Shown here: positions 15,326-23,395 of the stretch, piece after piece
Layout of the letters: each line of letters opens with the position of its first letter
Numbering within the stretch: the stretch's first letter is position 1
Notes under the pieces: generated by a model
Told to the model about the DNA's origin: nothing
What the model saw: the letters and a program-made list of their open reading frames with translations, nothing else
The model's database searches: none
Made by a program: the position numbers and the translations under genes
Origin: Chloroflexota bacterium
GTDB lineage: Bacteria > Chloroflexota > Anaerolineae > Aggregatilineales > Phototrophicaceae
Length of the DNA stretch: 44,546 nucleotides
Assembly: GCA_026706455.1 (NCBI GenBank)
Contig: JAPOYS010000042.1
Location: 1 to 44,546, forward strand
Reading direction: 5' to 3'

Positions 15326-16798
15326 TCAGCCAGTCCGCTCAGCCAGCACCAGCACGTAGGCGCCGGCTGTGTCGCTATTGCCCTCCGTCCCCGAGTAGCG
15401 GCGCGCGCGGATATAATACATGCCGGTGGCTGGCAGCGAGAAGTTGTCAATCAGCGAGTTCTGGCTGTTGCCGGTGTCATCGTTGCGCGTCACAACCTCC
15501 TGCGCCGCATTCAGCAATTCCAGGTAGGTATCCAGGTTGCCGTCCACGCGGGTCATGGAGATGGATACGACCTCATTGCGGCGGCCGTAAAAGGCGTACA
15601 AATCGGCTTCGTTGTCGCCGCTGATCTTGCCGCTGACGCTGGTGCCATAGCTCAAGCTGTGGGCGTCGCTGGGCGCGGCGACCGCCGGATCGTCCAGAAT
15701 GTCGAGGCTGAGGCGGAACTCGCCGCTGGTCCTGCCTTGCGCCCGGTCAAAGCGCGTCGCGATGATATGATAGCGGCCATCAGCCGGGATGCGATAATCG
15801 CTGATGCGCGAATCTTGAAACTCCTCGCCGCTGTCATCATCTTCCTGGATCGGTTCAAAGCCGGCGCCCGCCAGGATGAGGAAAGAATCAAGATCGCCGC
15901 TCTCGCCGCGTTCCATCGCAATCGTAATGAGATCGCCCGCTTGCGCCTCGAATGAGTAATAGCGCTCGAATTGGGCGTGGCCCAGGGTCCCGCGGCGGCT
16001 CTCGCCATAGGCAATTGGCAGCGGCGCCTGGCGCGAACTGCCGCTGCCGCTGTTCTCCGCTTCTTCGATGCTCAATACAAAGCTGCCCGAGCTGTCATCG
16101 TAGCGCGTCGCCACAATGATGTAGGCGCCGCTCCGCTCGATGATCAAGCCCTCGATGCGCGCGTTGCGGGTATCCCGGCTTTCGTCATCGTTGCTGGCGA
16201 TCTCAAAGCGCTCGCTGTCGACGACCTGCAAGTAGGGGTCCAGCGTGCCCGACGAGCGCACCATCGAGATCGTTACAATATCGCCTTGCTGCGCCTGGAA
16301 GCTGTAATACACTTCCGAGCTGGTATCGCTAATCGTGCCCAGCACCGAATCGTTGTAGCGCAGCGTGCTGCCGGCTTCGGAGACGACGCCTTTGCGCGTC
16401 ATGCGCAGCTCGTAATCTCCCGCCGTCTTGCCCAAGCCGTAGCCGAAGCGCGCGACCACAACGAAGTAGCGCCCGGAGGTTTCGATCGTCAGGTCATGCT
16501 CGACGCCCAGCCCGGCGGCCGAATCGTCGCGCCGCAGCCGGATGCGCCCGCCCTCGTCAAAGACGCTGAGAACGGGGTCGAGATCGCCGGCGCTCGCCTC
16601 CAGCTCAAAACGAATGACCTCGCCGCGCAAGCCCTCAACGGCATAGACGTCGCTTGGATTGCTGTCATCCAGGCGCCCGCTGATGACGCCGTCCTCTACG
16701 GTCTCGACGCCGCCGGCGCCTAGATCGCGCGGCTGCGCGAGCACAGCCGAAGACAGCGCAATCAGCGCCAAGGACACAAGAATGGTTGCCAATCTCAT
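15326..16798 (-). CDS. secreted protein with four PPC (bacterial pre-peptidase C-terminal) domains
   Basis: 490 residues from the ATG at 16798. The signal peptide is clear (about 1-22, ending SSAVLAQ). Four consecutive beta-sandwich repeats of about 115 residues follow, each with the PPC pattern: a DxYxFxA-like strand, I-x-M, GDLDPxLxV, a DD loop and a closing GxYxIxATR. Examples are GDLDPVLSVFDEGG and GNLDTYLELLNAA. PPC domains usually accompany secreted peptidases or help in surface attachment; here no catalytic domain is present. The frame upstream of 16798 has no signal peptide or other support. Confidence 0.88.
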   Translation of the reverse strand: MRLATILVSLALIALSSAVLAQPRDLGAGGVETVEDGVISGRLDDSNPSDVYAVEGLRGEVIRFELEASAGDLDPVLSVFDEGGRIRLRRDDSAAGLGVEHDLTIETSGRYFVVVARFGYGLGKTAGDYELRMTRKGVVSEAGSTLRYNDSVLGTISDTSSEVYYSFQAQQGDIVTISMVRSSGTLDPYLQVVDSERFEIASNDDESRDTRNARIEGLIIERSGAYIIVATRYDDSSGSFVLSIEEAENSGSGSSRQAPLPIAYGESRRGTLGHAQFERYYSFEAQAGDLITIAMERGESGDLDSFLILAGAGFEPIQEDDDSGEEFQDSRISDYRIPADGRYHIIATRFDRAQGRTSGEFRLSLDILDDPAVAAPSDAHSLSYGTSVSGKISGDNEADLYAFYGRRNEVVSISMTRVDGNLDTYLELLNAAQEVVTRNDDTGNSQNSLIDNFSLPATGMYYIRARRYSGTEGNSDTAGAYVLVLAERTG

Positions 16799-16872
16799 GC
16801 CATCATTGTAGCCGAGTTTCGGCTGGCAGGCAGAATGCGAGTGGGTCAAAGCGCCAGTCTGTTTGTGCGGGC

Positions 16873-16893
16873 GGGCGACCTGGAAAGTCGCCC
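16873..16893. repeat. GGGCGAC palindrome
   Basis: Perfect 7-bp arms GGGCGAC and GTCGCCC around CTGGAAA; the GTAGG end is absent. It lies between the PPC protein and the response regulator. Confidence 0.6.
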
Positions 16894-16920
16894 TCGCACT
16901 CTGATGGGATTTGCAGGCGT

Positions 16921-17706
16921 CTATACCGGTCGATCCCTGTGGCAATTCCGCAAGAACTGCAGGCAGTCAGCCGAAAGCTCAAGCGCGGTCAGGCGCATGA
17001 AGTCGATCTCTTGCGCGCTCATGTCGGCGGGGTAATCGCCGATATCGTCGTGATACGACTCCAGTATGCGGCGCGCCTCCTTTATGTTATCGCTTACAGC
17101 ATTTCTGGTTATGCCCATTTCATGGGCGACAAGACGATGTGACATGCCTTCAATGGCGAAGAGCACCATTGTGTCTCGTCTGCGGGGAGACAAATCCCGG
17201 TATTGCTTGGGACCGGGCAGCGTCCTGGCTTGGCGCAGCCGCCGGTGCGCGAGCCGGCGCCCGGCCGCTTCGACGCCGCTGCTGACGGAGAAGGCGTCGC
17301 CATCCAAACACAGGCAGGCGCAGACCGCCCAGCCGATATGCAAGCGTATATCATCCTTCAGCCAGTAGGCTTTGGCGCCGGCCTCGGCCGCCGCGTGGAT
17401 CAAGTCGAGATCGGCGAACTGCGCCAGGCAAACCACTATGATGCGAGGAAACTTGTGGCGCAGACGGCTGATAGCGCCGCCCAGTTGCTCAGCGCCACCA
17501 AGGTGATTGGCGTCAATGACAATAACATCGGGATGCCGGTTGATTTTCTGCGTACGGTAAAGGTCCCAAAACTCTTCCAGCCGGCCGGTCTTGAAGATCA
17601 CCGTCGTACGGCGATCCCAAGCGAAGTAGGCGTTGATGGCCGCCATGGCATAGCGGTCGCTGTCCACCACCACCACGTTGAGCTTGACCTTGCCGATTCC
17701 CGCCAT
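16921..17706 (-). CDS. response-regulator-like protein with C-terminal HTH (LuxR/NarL-like layout)
   Basis: 261 residues with AAAGGAA about 9 bases before the ATG. The N-terminal receiver-like domain (about 8-130) has the acidic pair in VVVDSD (D15, D17) and the probable phospho-acceptor D65 in VIVIDANH, but strand 4 and the Lys region (AKAYWLKDD) are followed by an unusual cysteine-rich segment (WAVCACLCLDG). The C-terminal region (about 185-235) carries a helix-turn-helix, MSHRLVAHEMGITRNAVSDN, as in LuxR-type regulators. No histidine kinase is adjacent, so it is an orphan regulator. Confidence 0.7.
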   Translation of the reverse strand: MAGIGKVKLNVVVVDSDRYAMAAINAYFAWDRRTTVIFKTGRLEEFWDLYRTQKINRHPDVIVIDANHLGGAEQLGGAISRLRHKFPRIIVVCLAQFADLDLIHAAAEAGAKAYWLKDDIRLHIGWAVCACLCLDGDAFSVSSGVEAAGRRLAHRRLRQARTLPGPKQYRDLSPRRRDTMVLFAIEGMSHRLVAHEMGITRNAVSDNIKEARRILESYHDDIGDYPADMSAQEIDFMRLTALELSADCLQFLRNCHRDRPV

Positions 17707-17745
17707 GCCAGATGGTTCCTTTCGCGAAATGGATTGCTTCGGGTC

Positions 17746-17770
17746 GGGCGAGTCGCCGACTCGCCCCTAC
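17746..17770. repeat. GTAGGGGCGA palindrome giving the MTHFR stop codon
   Basis: GGGCGAGTC-GCC-GACTCGCCC followed by CTAC. On the reverse strand the CTA is the TAG stop (17769-17767) of the homocysteine methyltransferase/MTHFR gene. Confidence 0.8.
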
Positions 17771-19677
17771 GGGTTTGCGGGGGCGATCTGGCGGCGCTTC
17801 AGATAAGCGACTACCTCGGCCGCCATGTCGTAATCGCCGCCCGGGATGATGTAGGCGCCTTGAATCAGCCCGCGCATTTGATCGAGCGATTCCTGCGCGA
17901 TCAAGACGCCTTCGCGCCGCGCGTCGGCGCTCGCGGCCAGGCGCTCCATGATCGCCTGCGGGATGTTGATGCCCGGCACCTCATTGTTCAAGAAGCGCGC
18001 CTGGCGCAGGCTGCGCAGCGGCATGACCGCCATCAGAACCGGCAGCTTGAAGTCGGCGCCTGTCAGCTCCCGGTAACGCCGGTGAAAGCGGCGGATCTGC
18101 GCTGGCTCGAATATGGCTTGCCCCAAGGCGAAATCGGCGCCGGCTTTCATTTTGTTGCGCAGGACGCGGATTTCCCGGTCGATATCGTCGGCGCCCATAT
18201 TGAGGGCGCAGCCGACTGTGAAGCTGCTGGGCATGCCGATGCTGTGCCCAGCCATGTCGACGCCTTGGTTCATGCCCTGCTTGATGACGTCAATCAGCCT
18301 GGATGGCGCCACATCGTTGACATCGCTGGCGTCCGGGAAGTCGCCGATGCGAGTCGGGTCGCCCATGACGACAAAGAGATTGCGCAAGCCGAGGGCGTGC
18401 GAGGCCAGCAGGTCTCCCTGAACGCGCAGCATGTTGCGGCCCCGCGTGGGGAAATGCAGAACGGTCTCGATGCCGAGCTGGGATTGCAGCAAATGCGCGA
18501 CCGCCCAGGCGCTCATCTTCATGCGGGCGGCTGGCGTATCGGCGACATTGATCAGGTCGGCGCCGGCGGCGCGCAAACGGCGGGCGGCGGAAAGCAGTTG
18601 CTCGGTGTGGTAGCTGCGCGGCGGCGCCATCTCGACGGTCACGGTGAACTGGCTCCCCGCCAAGCGTTCGGCTAGCTCGGTCGGTTGGACGGGCGCCTGA
18701 TCCTCGTGCTGGATGTCAAGCTCGCCGAAATGCAGATCGACGAAGTCTGCGCTGGGCTGGTCGAGGGCGCGGCGCATGGCGGCGATGTGTTCGGGCGTCG
18801 TGCCGCAGCAGCCGCCGATGAGCGTGGCGCCGATATTGACGAAGCTGGTCGCGCAATCGGCGAAATACTCGGCGCTGGCCGGGAAAAGAATGCGCCCGCC
18901 GACCACCTCGGGGAAGCCGGCGTTGGGCATGGCTGAGAAGACGGCGTCGGGCACGGCATGGCGCATCTGGCGCAGCGCGTCGGCGATGCCCGCGGGTCCG
19001 CTGCCGCAGTTTACGCCGATGACATCAGCGCCCGTTCGGTAGAGATCGTGAGCGACGCGCGCCGGCGGATAACCGGCGTAACTCAAGTTCTCGTGATAAA
19101 AGGTCGCCTGCGCGATGACCGGCAGCTCGGCGTCCATCTCGCGCAATACGCTGATCGCGAGCAGCAGCTCTCTGTGTTCGCTGAAGGTCTCGAATTGAAT
19201 GGCGTCGACGCGCGCCTCCAGCAGAGCAATGAGCTGCTCGGCGTAGGCGGCTCTGGCTTCGGCCTGGCTGAGGCGGCCGTAGGGGTAGATGCCCAGGCCC
19301 AAGGGACCGACCGAGCCGGCCAGGTACACGATGTCACGTTCGCTTTCGCTTTCGGCGATGGCCAAGCGCGCGAGCTCGACGCCGCGGCGATTATAGAGCG
19401 CAAGATTGTGGGCGCGCCCGGCGCCCGCCAGCTTGAAGCGGTTGGCGCCGAAGGTATTGGTCTCGATCAAATCGGCGCCGGCCGCGACATAGGCTTTGTG
19501 AATGGCGAGCACGATTTCCGGGTCATCGACATTCATGGCGTCGAAGCAAGCGTCCGCGCGCGCGTGCGACTCATGATGCAGCATGGTGCCCATCGCGCCA
19601 TCAGCCAGCAAAGGCTCGCCCGTAAGCAAGCGTTCGCGAAATGTCAAATCGGCCATGGTCGTCTCGCGTTGCGGCAT
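17767..19677 (-). CDS. bifunctional homocysteine S-methyltransferase / 5,10-methylenetetrahydrofolate reductase (YitJ-like)
   Basis: 636 residues. Residues about 8-300 form the homocysteine S-methyltransferase barrel: LLADGAMGTML near the N terminus, and zinc ligands C224 (VNCGSGP) and C290/C291 (GGCCGTTP). Residues about 340-630 form the MTHFR barrel (TVEMAPPRSYHTEQL, then FVVMGDPTRIGD). The fusion matches B. subtilis YitJ and similar proteins that make methyl-THF and use it, or another donor, to methylate homocysteine to methionine. The start is 19677 or the ATG at 19656. No SAM riboswitch or T-box is seen upstream. With metG at 39 kb it is the second methionine-linked gene in the window. 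Confidence 0.92.
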   Translation of the reverse strand: MPQRETTMADLTFRERLLTGEPLLADGAMGTMLHHESHARADACFDAMNVDDPEIVLAIHKAYVAAGADLIETNTFGANRFKLAGAGRAHNLALYNRRGVELARLAIAESESERDIVYLAGSVGPLGLGIYPYGRLSQAEARAAYAEQLIALLEARVDAIQFETFSEHRELLLAISVLREMDAELPVIAQATFYHENLSYAGYPPARVAHDLYRTGADVIGVNCGSGPAGIADALRQMRHAVPDAVFSAMPNAGFPEVVGGRILFPASAEYFADCATSFVNIGATLIGGCCGTTPEHIAAMRRALDQPSADFVDLHFGELDIQHEDQAPVQPTELAERLAGSQFTVTVEMAPPRSYHTEQLLSAARRLRAAGADLINVADTPAARMKMSAWAVAHLLQSQLGIETVLHFPTRGRNMLRVQGDLLASHALGLRNLFVVMGDPTRIGDFPDASDVNDVAPSRLIDVIKQGMNQGVDMAGHSIGMPSSFTVGCALNMGADDIDREIRVLRNKMKAGADFALGQAIFEPAQIRRFHRRYRELTGADFKLPVLMAVMPLRSLRQARFLNNEVPGINIPQAIMERLAASADARREGVLIAQESLDQMRGLIQGAYIIPGGDYDMAAEVVAYLKRRQIAPANP

Positions 19678-19703
19678 TTCCGCAGTCCTGCGCTTGCCAT
19701 TGC

Positions 19704-19824
19704 GGGCGACACAAGCGTCGCCCCTACGTTTGTATTTTTGCGGCGAGCCACCACAAGTTCGTACGGGCGAGCCGCCGGCTCGCCCCTACAGTTGCTGCGC
19801 TGGGGCGGGCGACTCGCCGGGTCG
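19704..19824. repeat. cluster of three GGGCGA palindromes
   Basis: Units at 19704-19727 (GGGCGACAC/GCGTCGCCCC), 19765-19789 (GGGCGAGCC-GCC-GGCTCGCCCC) and about 19806-19824 (GGGCGACTCGCCGGGTCG, degenerate). They fill most of the gap between the MTHFR start and the transglycosylase. Confidence 0.75.
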
Positions 19825-19929
19825 TTCGCTACCCAAATGACGCGTTTTCCGTATGCTTAAAGAAGGCGACATCATGAGATTGCGTTTGCCGACGCAGGCG
19901 ATTCTAGCAGAAAAGCGGGCGACCTACGA

Positions 19930-20739
19930 ATGAAGGCGACATCCAAGTTTACAGCGCCGATTCGCCGGCGCGCTCAGAAGCTGAAATCGCTTGATTTGGA
20001 CGCGTTGGCTCGCGCCTCGGTCGAATGGCTCTTTACGAAGCTCCTGCAATTCCTTCGGATGAGCCGCGCTCAGATCTGCGGCGGTCGCAAGCTCGTCAAG
20101 CGCGAGGGCGTCTGGTATGTGCCACTGTGGCTGCCGATCGCGTTCGCCATCGTCCTGGCGTCGTCCATATTCTGGGATGATGCCGCGCGCATCGGCGGGC
20201 CTCTGTCTTCGTCGCTTGTTCACTGGCTGCGCGGCGCTCGCGAAGTCGAATTGGCGGAGTTCTTGGCGCCGGCCGTGTTGCACTGGTCGGATGAGATCGA
20301 CCGCTGGTCGGCGCGCTATGAGGTCGACGCGCGCTTATTGGCGACGGTAATGCAGATCGAATCTTGCGGGCATCCCACGGTCGTCAGCAACGCCGGCGCC
20401 CGGGGCTTGTTCCAGGTGATGCCCTTTCACTTTGAAGCGGGCGAAGACATGCTGGACCCGGACACCAATGCGAAACGCGGCGCCGCCTTCCTCAATTACT
20501 GCGCTGAGGTAGCCGATGACGTGATCGGGTTGACCCTGGCTTGCTACAATGGCGGTCCGTCCGTGCTCAGCCGGCCGCGCGAAAGCTGGTCCTATGAAAC
20601 GCAGAAGTATTATCGCTGGGGCGTCGGCATCTACAGCGATGCGCTCGCGGGCGCGGCGCAAAGCGAAACCATGGATCAGTGGCTGGCGGCTGGCGGCGCG
20701 CGTCTGTGCGCGCGGGCGCTGGAAGAATTGACGCCCTAG
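19930..20739 (+). CDS. membrane-anchored lytic transglycosylase (SLT domain)
   Basis: 269 residues. A single membrane helix (about 64-82, after a basic cytoplasmic leader) anchors an SLT domain at about 115-245: the catalytic Glu is E144 in MQIESCGHP, followed by SNAGARGLFQVMP and the ACYNGGPS motif. It should cut the glycan strands of peptidoglycan with formation of 1,6-anhydro-MurNAc ends. The long basic N terminus before the membrane helix is unusual for a housekeeping enzyme. Convergent with lexA, 11 bases apart. Confidence 0.9.
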   Translation: MKATSKFTAPIRRRAQKLKSLDLDALARASVEWLFTKLLQFLRMSRAQICGGRKLVKREGVWYVPLWLPIAFAIVLASSIFWDDAARIGGPLSSSLVHWLRGAREVELAEFLAPAVLHWSDEIDRWSARYEVDARLLATVMQIESCGHPTVVSNAGARGLFQVMPFHFEAGEDMLDPDTNAKRGAAFLNYCAEVADDVIGLTLACYNGGPSVLSRPRESWSYETQKYYRWGVGIYSDALAGAAQSETMDQWLAAGGARLCARALEELTP

Positions 20740-20750
20740 GCGGCAGCGCC

Positions 20751-21431
20751 TCAGCGGAAGCTGCGCATCACCGAGAGCACCTTGCCTTTGACCTCGCAGT
20801 TGCTCGGATGCACGTAGAGCGGCTCATAGGCTTGGTTGGCCGGCTGCAAGCGGATGCGATCGGCTTCACGGTAGAAATGCTTGAGCGTGGTCTCGCTGGC
20901 TTCGGGCAGCCAAGCCGCCACCATCTCGCCGTTGTCAGCCGTATGCTGGCGGCGCAGGATGACGATATCGCCGTCCTGAATCATCGAGTCGACCATGGAA
21001 TCGCCGCGCACGGTCAGCGCGTAGACCTCGCTTTCGTCGAAGCCGCCCAGCAAGTCTGGCGGCACGGCGATGTAATCGTCCTCGTCGATGTGGTGGCCGA
21101 TGTCATCGGGCAGCGAGATAGGCTCGCCAGCGGCGATCCGCCCGACCAGCGCCACGCGCGGCTGGGCTGGCTGGCTGAGCAAGCGCGGCGCTGGCGAGAC
21201 GCCCGGGATGGCCGCGATGATGCGCAGCCCGCGCGATACCTTGCCCGAGCGCTCGATATAGCCGGCGTCCACCAATTTGTTGAGGTTGTAATTGACGACC
21301 GAGGTCGAGCCGATCGCGCACTCCTCGCCGATTTCGCGAATGCTGGGCGGGAAGCCGCGCTCGCGCGTGTAGCTGTACATAAAGCGCAGCATGTGCTGCT
21401 GACGCTGGGACAGTTTCTTAAAGTCCTTCAT
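20751..21431 (-). CDS. lexA: LexA SOS repressor
   Basis: 226 residues. The N-terminal winged helix-turn-helix (about 1-70) reads LSQRQQHMLRFMYSY and PPSIREIGE, and the C-terminal S24 peptidase has the Ala101-Gly102 cleavage site in GRIAAGEP, nucleophile S145 in VRGDSM and general base K184 in TTLKHF. It is self-cleaved when bound to RecA filaments and represses DNA-repair genes. The ATG at 21431 has AAGGG 7 bases upstream. Its own promoter contains an SOS box (next entries), so it should be auto-repressed. Confidence 0.96.
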   Translation of the reverse strand: MKDFKKLSQRQQHMLRFMYSYTRERGFPPSIREIGEECAIGSTSVVNYNLNKLVDAGYIERSGKVSRGLRIIAAIPGVSPAPRLLSQPAQPRVALVGRIAAGEPISLPDDIGHHIDEDDYIAVPPDLLGGFDESEVYALTVRGDSMVDSMIQDGDIVILRRQHTADNGEMVAAWLPEASETTLKHFYREADRIRLQPANQAYEPLYVHPSNCEVKGKVLSVMRSFR

Positions 21432-21495
21432 GATGACGCCCTTCGAATCGGCTCAGCCGGCCTGTCAATTCAGGCGTCGGCGATATTTGAGGACC

Positions 21496-21525
21496 AGTAT
21501 ACACGAACATCTGTTTGTATGTCAA
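21496..21525 (-). promoter_or_regulatory. lexA promoter
   Basis: On the reverse strand: TTGACA (21525-21520), an 18-base spacer, TATACT (21501-21496). Both hexamers are at or near consensus. Transcription should start near 21489, giving a roughly 58-base leader. Confidence 0.85.
21504..21517. promoter_or_regulatory. LexA operator (SOS box)
   Basis: CGAAC-ATCT-GTTTG, one base away from the Gram-positive-type consensus CGAAC-N4-GTTCG. It lies within the spacer of the lexA promoter, where bound LexA would block RNA polymerase. Confidence 0.8.
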
Positions 21526-21624
21526 ATGTTCTGGCGACCAATTACTGCCGAATTGCAGAATATGCGCGAGGGTATTTTTGAACGCAGAGAATGCAGAAGT
21601 AGTTCCTACAAAATAATTAGAAAT

Positions 21625-21842
21625 TGTAGGGGCGACTCACCGAGTCGCCCTCTCCGCAACCGGTATCTGTTCATGTGGGCGAGCCACCGTCTCGCCCCAT
21701 CCAACTCGTATTCACGGGCGACTCGCAGAAGTAGTTCCAATTAAGTTATGCGAAAGAAGCGAGCCTCGTAGGGGCGACCAATCTGGTCGCCCGCTGCCGC
21801 TGCGACCTGTGGTTTTGGGCGACATGGTATGTCGCCTCTACA
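21625..21842. repeat. cluster of GTAGGGGCGA palindromes
   Basis: At least four units fill the stretch between the lexA promoter and dprA: the composite 21625-21697 (nearly the same as 57-134), 21768-21792 (GGGGCGACCA-ATC-TGGTCGCCC) and 21817-21842 (GGGCGACAT-GGT-ATGTCGCC then CTCTAC). The last supplies the dprA stop codon. No gene is seen in 21532-21837. Confidence 0.8.
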
Positions 21843-22722
21843 ATTCGTTTTGGCCAGCGGGCAGATCGAGCAGCGGATCATCGCGCCGCAGGACGCCGGC
21901 GCCCGCCTGTATCAGGCGCTGGTTGCCGCTGGCCGGCAAATCGAAGGTGAAAACCGGCTGCCCCTGCTCCGAAGCGAAACGCGCAGTGTGCATCGCGCCG
22001 CCGTCTTCGGCCGCCTCGACTACGATGACAGCGCGGCTCAACCCGCTGATGATGCGGTTGCGCGATACCAGCCGCTGGGCTTTGGCGCTCCAGCCGGGAT
22101 GTACTTCGCTGATGAGCGCGCCCCGCTCCCGGATGCGCTCGGCCAGGGAACTATTCGCCTCCGGATAAACATTCAGGATGCCGCTCCCGAGCACAGCTAC
22201 TGTAAGGCCATCGGCCGACAAGGCGCCGCTATGGGCGGCGGCGTCAACGCCCAGCGCCAGCCCGCTGACCACGGCGCGGCCCGCGCGCGCCAGCTTCATC
22301 GCCAGCTCGAGCGCGATGAAACGGGCTTCATCGGAGGGCTCGCGCGTGCCGACAATCGCAACCGCGGCCTGCCAATCGGCGGGCCTCAGCGCGCGGCTGG
22401 CGAAGATGGCCAGGGGCGCGTCAGCCACGTCGCTCAGCGGCGCCGGATAGTCCCGATCGCCGCGCAGCAGAATCTCGACGCCTTGCTCGCTTGCGGCGCG
22501 CAGTTCCCGCGCCAGCGCGTCGAGGTCGATGGCGGCAATCTCGCTGGCGATTATCTTGCCGACGCCGGGCGCGCGCATCAGTTCCTTGGGCGAGGCGGCC
22601 AGAATCGCGTCGAGGTTATGGTCGAAGCAGTTGAGCAGGTTTTGGAAGGTAACAGCGCCGATGTTTGGCGAGAGGCTGAGCGCTATCGTCTGAAGCCGCG
22701 ATCGGCAATCAGTCCTCTTCAT
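21838..22722 (-). CDS. dprA: DNA-processing protein DprA
   Basis: 294 residues. The Rossmann-like core shows VGTREPS (124-130), SGLALGVDAAAH (153-164), VLGSGILNVYP and RNRIISGLS (221-229), the DprA signature for binding single-stranded DNA. An N-terminal helix-hairpin-helix region (APGVGKIIASEI, about 51-62) is present. The C-terminal winged-helix domain found in many DprA proteins is missing. DprA loads RecA on incoming DNA during natural transformation. The stop codon TAG lies in a palindromic repeat. It overlaps the 3' end of the regulator gene upstream by 14 bases. Confidence 0.93.
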   Translation of the reverse strand: MKRTDCRSRLQTIALSLSPNIGAVTFQNLLNCFDHNLDAILAASPKELMRAPGVGKIIASEIAAIDLDALARELRAASEQGVEILLRGDRDYPAPLSDVADAPLAIFASRALRPADWQAAVAIVGTREPSDEARFIALELAMKLARAGRAVVSGLALGVDAAAHSGALSADGLTVAVLGSGILNVYPEANSSLAERIRERGALISEVHPGWSAKAQRLVSRNRIISGLSRAVIVVEAAEDGGAMHTARFASEQGQPVFTFDLPASGNQRLIQAGAGVLRRDDPLLDLPAGQNEL

Positions 22723-23332
22723 AGTATTCGACGATGGAGAGTTGGATGGCGTTCATAAATGTAGTCACTTGGCGCAGCAGCGTTGACCATTCGGATGAGC
22801 TTTTCGGCGGTGACAGCTCCGACCAGGTCAAGATCGAGTTGAGCACAAAATCGCTGAAGAAGTAAAAGCCGCGCATCGCCTGCGGCAGGCTCAGGCCATC
22901 GGCGATCAGCCAGGCGGCGTAATCTTTGCCCAGGGTGATGGCGGCCGCCAGGCTGGCGTCGGGCGCGCCGGCGGCGACGTAACTGCGAATCGCCTCGAGC
23001 ACGCGCCGCCCCTGCTCGCGCAAGTGCTGCTTGGCTTCTTCGCTCATCGCCTCATACCAAGGCGCTGTCGCCAAGCGTTCGCTGCCCACTTGCATACGCG
23101 TTTGGCCCAGCGCGTTCTGTATGATCACTTGCAGTTCAATGGGCTGGATATCCGTCTGCGCGTCAACCTGGTCGGCGAGATCGCTCAGTTTGAAGCGGCG
23201 ATGCTTGCCGGCTGTTCGGCGGTAGGGCAGTTTGCCGCTGTCCGCCCAGTTGCGAACGGTGGCCGGATGCACGCCAAGAATCTCAGCCGCGCGCCGCAAC
23301 CCAACCCATTCGCTGTCTTTTCCGTTCGCCAT
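22709..23332 (-). CDS. MerR-like/excisionase-type helix-turn-helix regulator
   Basis: 207 residues from the ATG at 23332. The first 50 residues form a MerR/Xis-like DNA-binding domain: VGLRRAAEILGVHPATVRNW, then GKLPYRRTAGKHRRFKLSDL. The rest (about 60-207) is an alpha-helical domain I do not recognise, ending IQLSIVEYYEED; it may sense a ligand or mediate oligomers. Because it overlaps dprA and shares its transcript, it could control competence or recombination genes, but that is an inference. A promoter lies just upstream. Confidence 0.8.
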   Translation of the reverse strand: MANGKDSEWVGLRRAAEILGVHPATVRNWADSGKLPYRRTAGKHRRFKLSDLADQVDAQTDIQPIELQVIIQNALGQTRMQVGSERLATAPWYEAMSEEAKQHLREQGRRVLEAIRSYVAAGAPDASLAAAITLGKDYAAWLIADGLSLPQAMRGFYFFSDFVLNSILTWSELSPPKSSSEWSTLLRQVTTFMNAIQLSIVEYYEED

Positions 23333-23367
23333 AGTTTTATCGCAGGATGCGCTTGCGCTCTGACGCC

Positions 23368-23395
23368 AGTATACCCGAATGCAAGCGTCAGTCAA
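23368..23395 (-). promoter_or_regulatory. promoter of the regulator-dprA operon
   Basis: Reverse strand TTGACT (23395-23390), 16-base spacer, TATACT (23373-23368). An interrupted inverted repeat TGACGC ... GCGTCA spans the -10 region and could be a self-operator. The -35 overlaps the last codons of the glycosyltransferase. Confidence 0.65.

Noticed and set aside
17203..18675. 490-codon forward open frame opposite the response regulator and MTHFR genes
   Set aside because: The reverse strand has a well-defined two-domain enzyme with catalytic motifs. The forward frame is low-complexity and typical of antisense frames in GC-rich DNA.
21625..21842. CRISPR array
   Set aside because: Repeats are palindromic with variable arms and irregular spacing, and single units are dispersed across the window; no cas genes.
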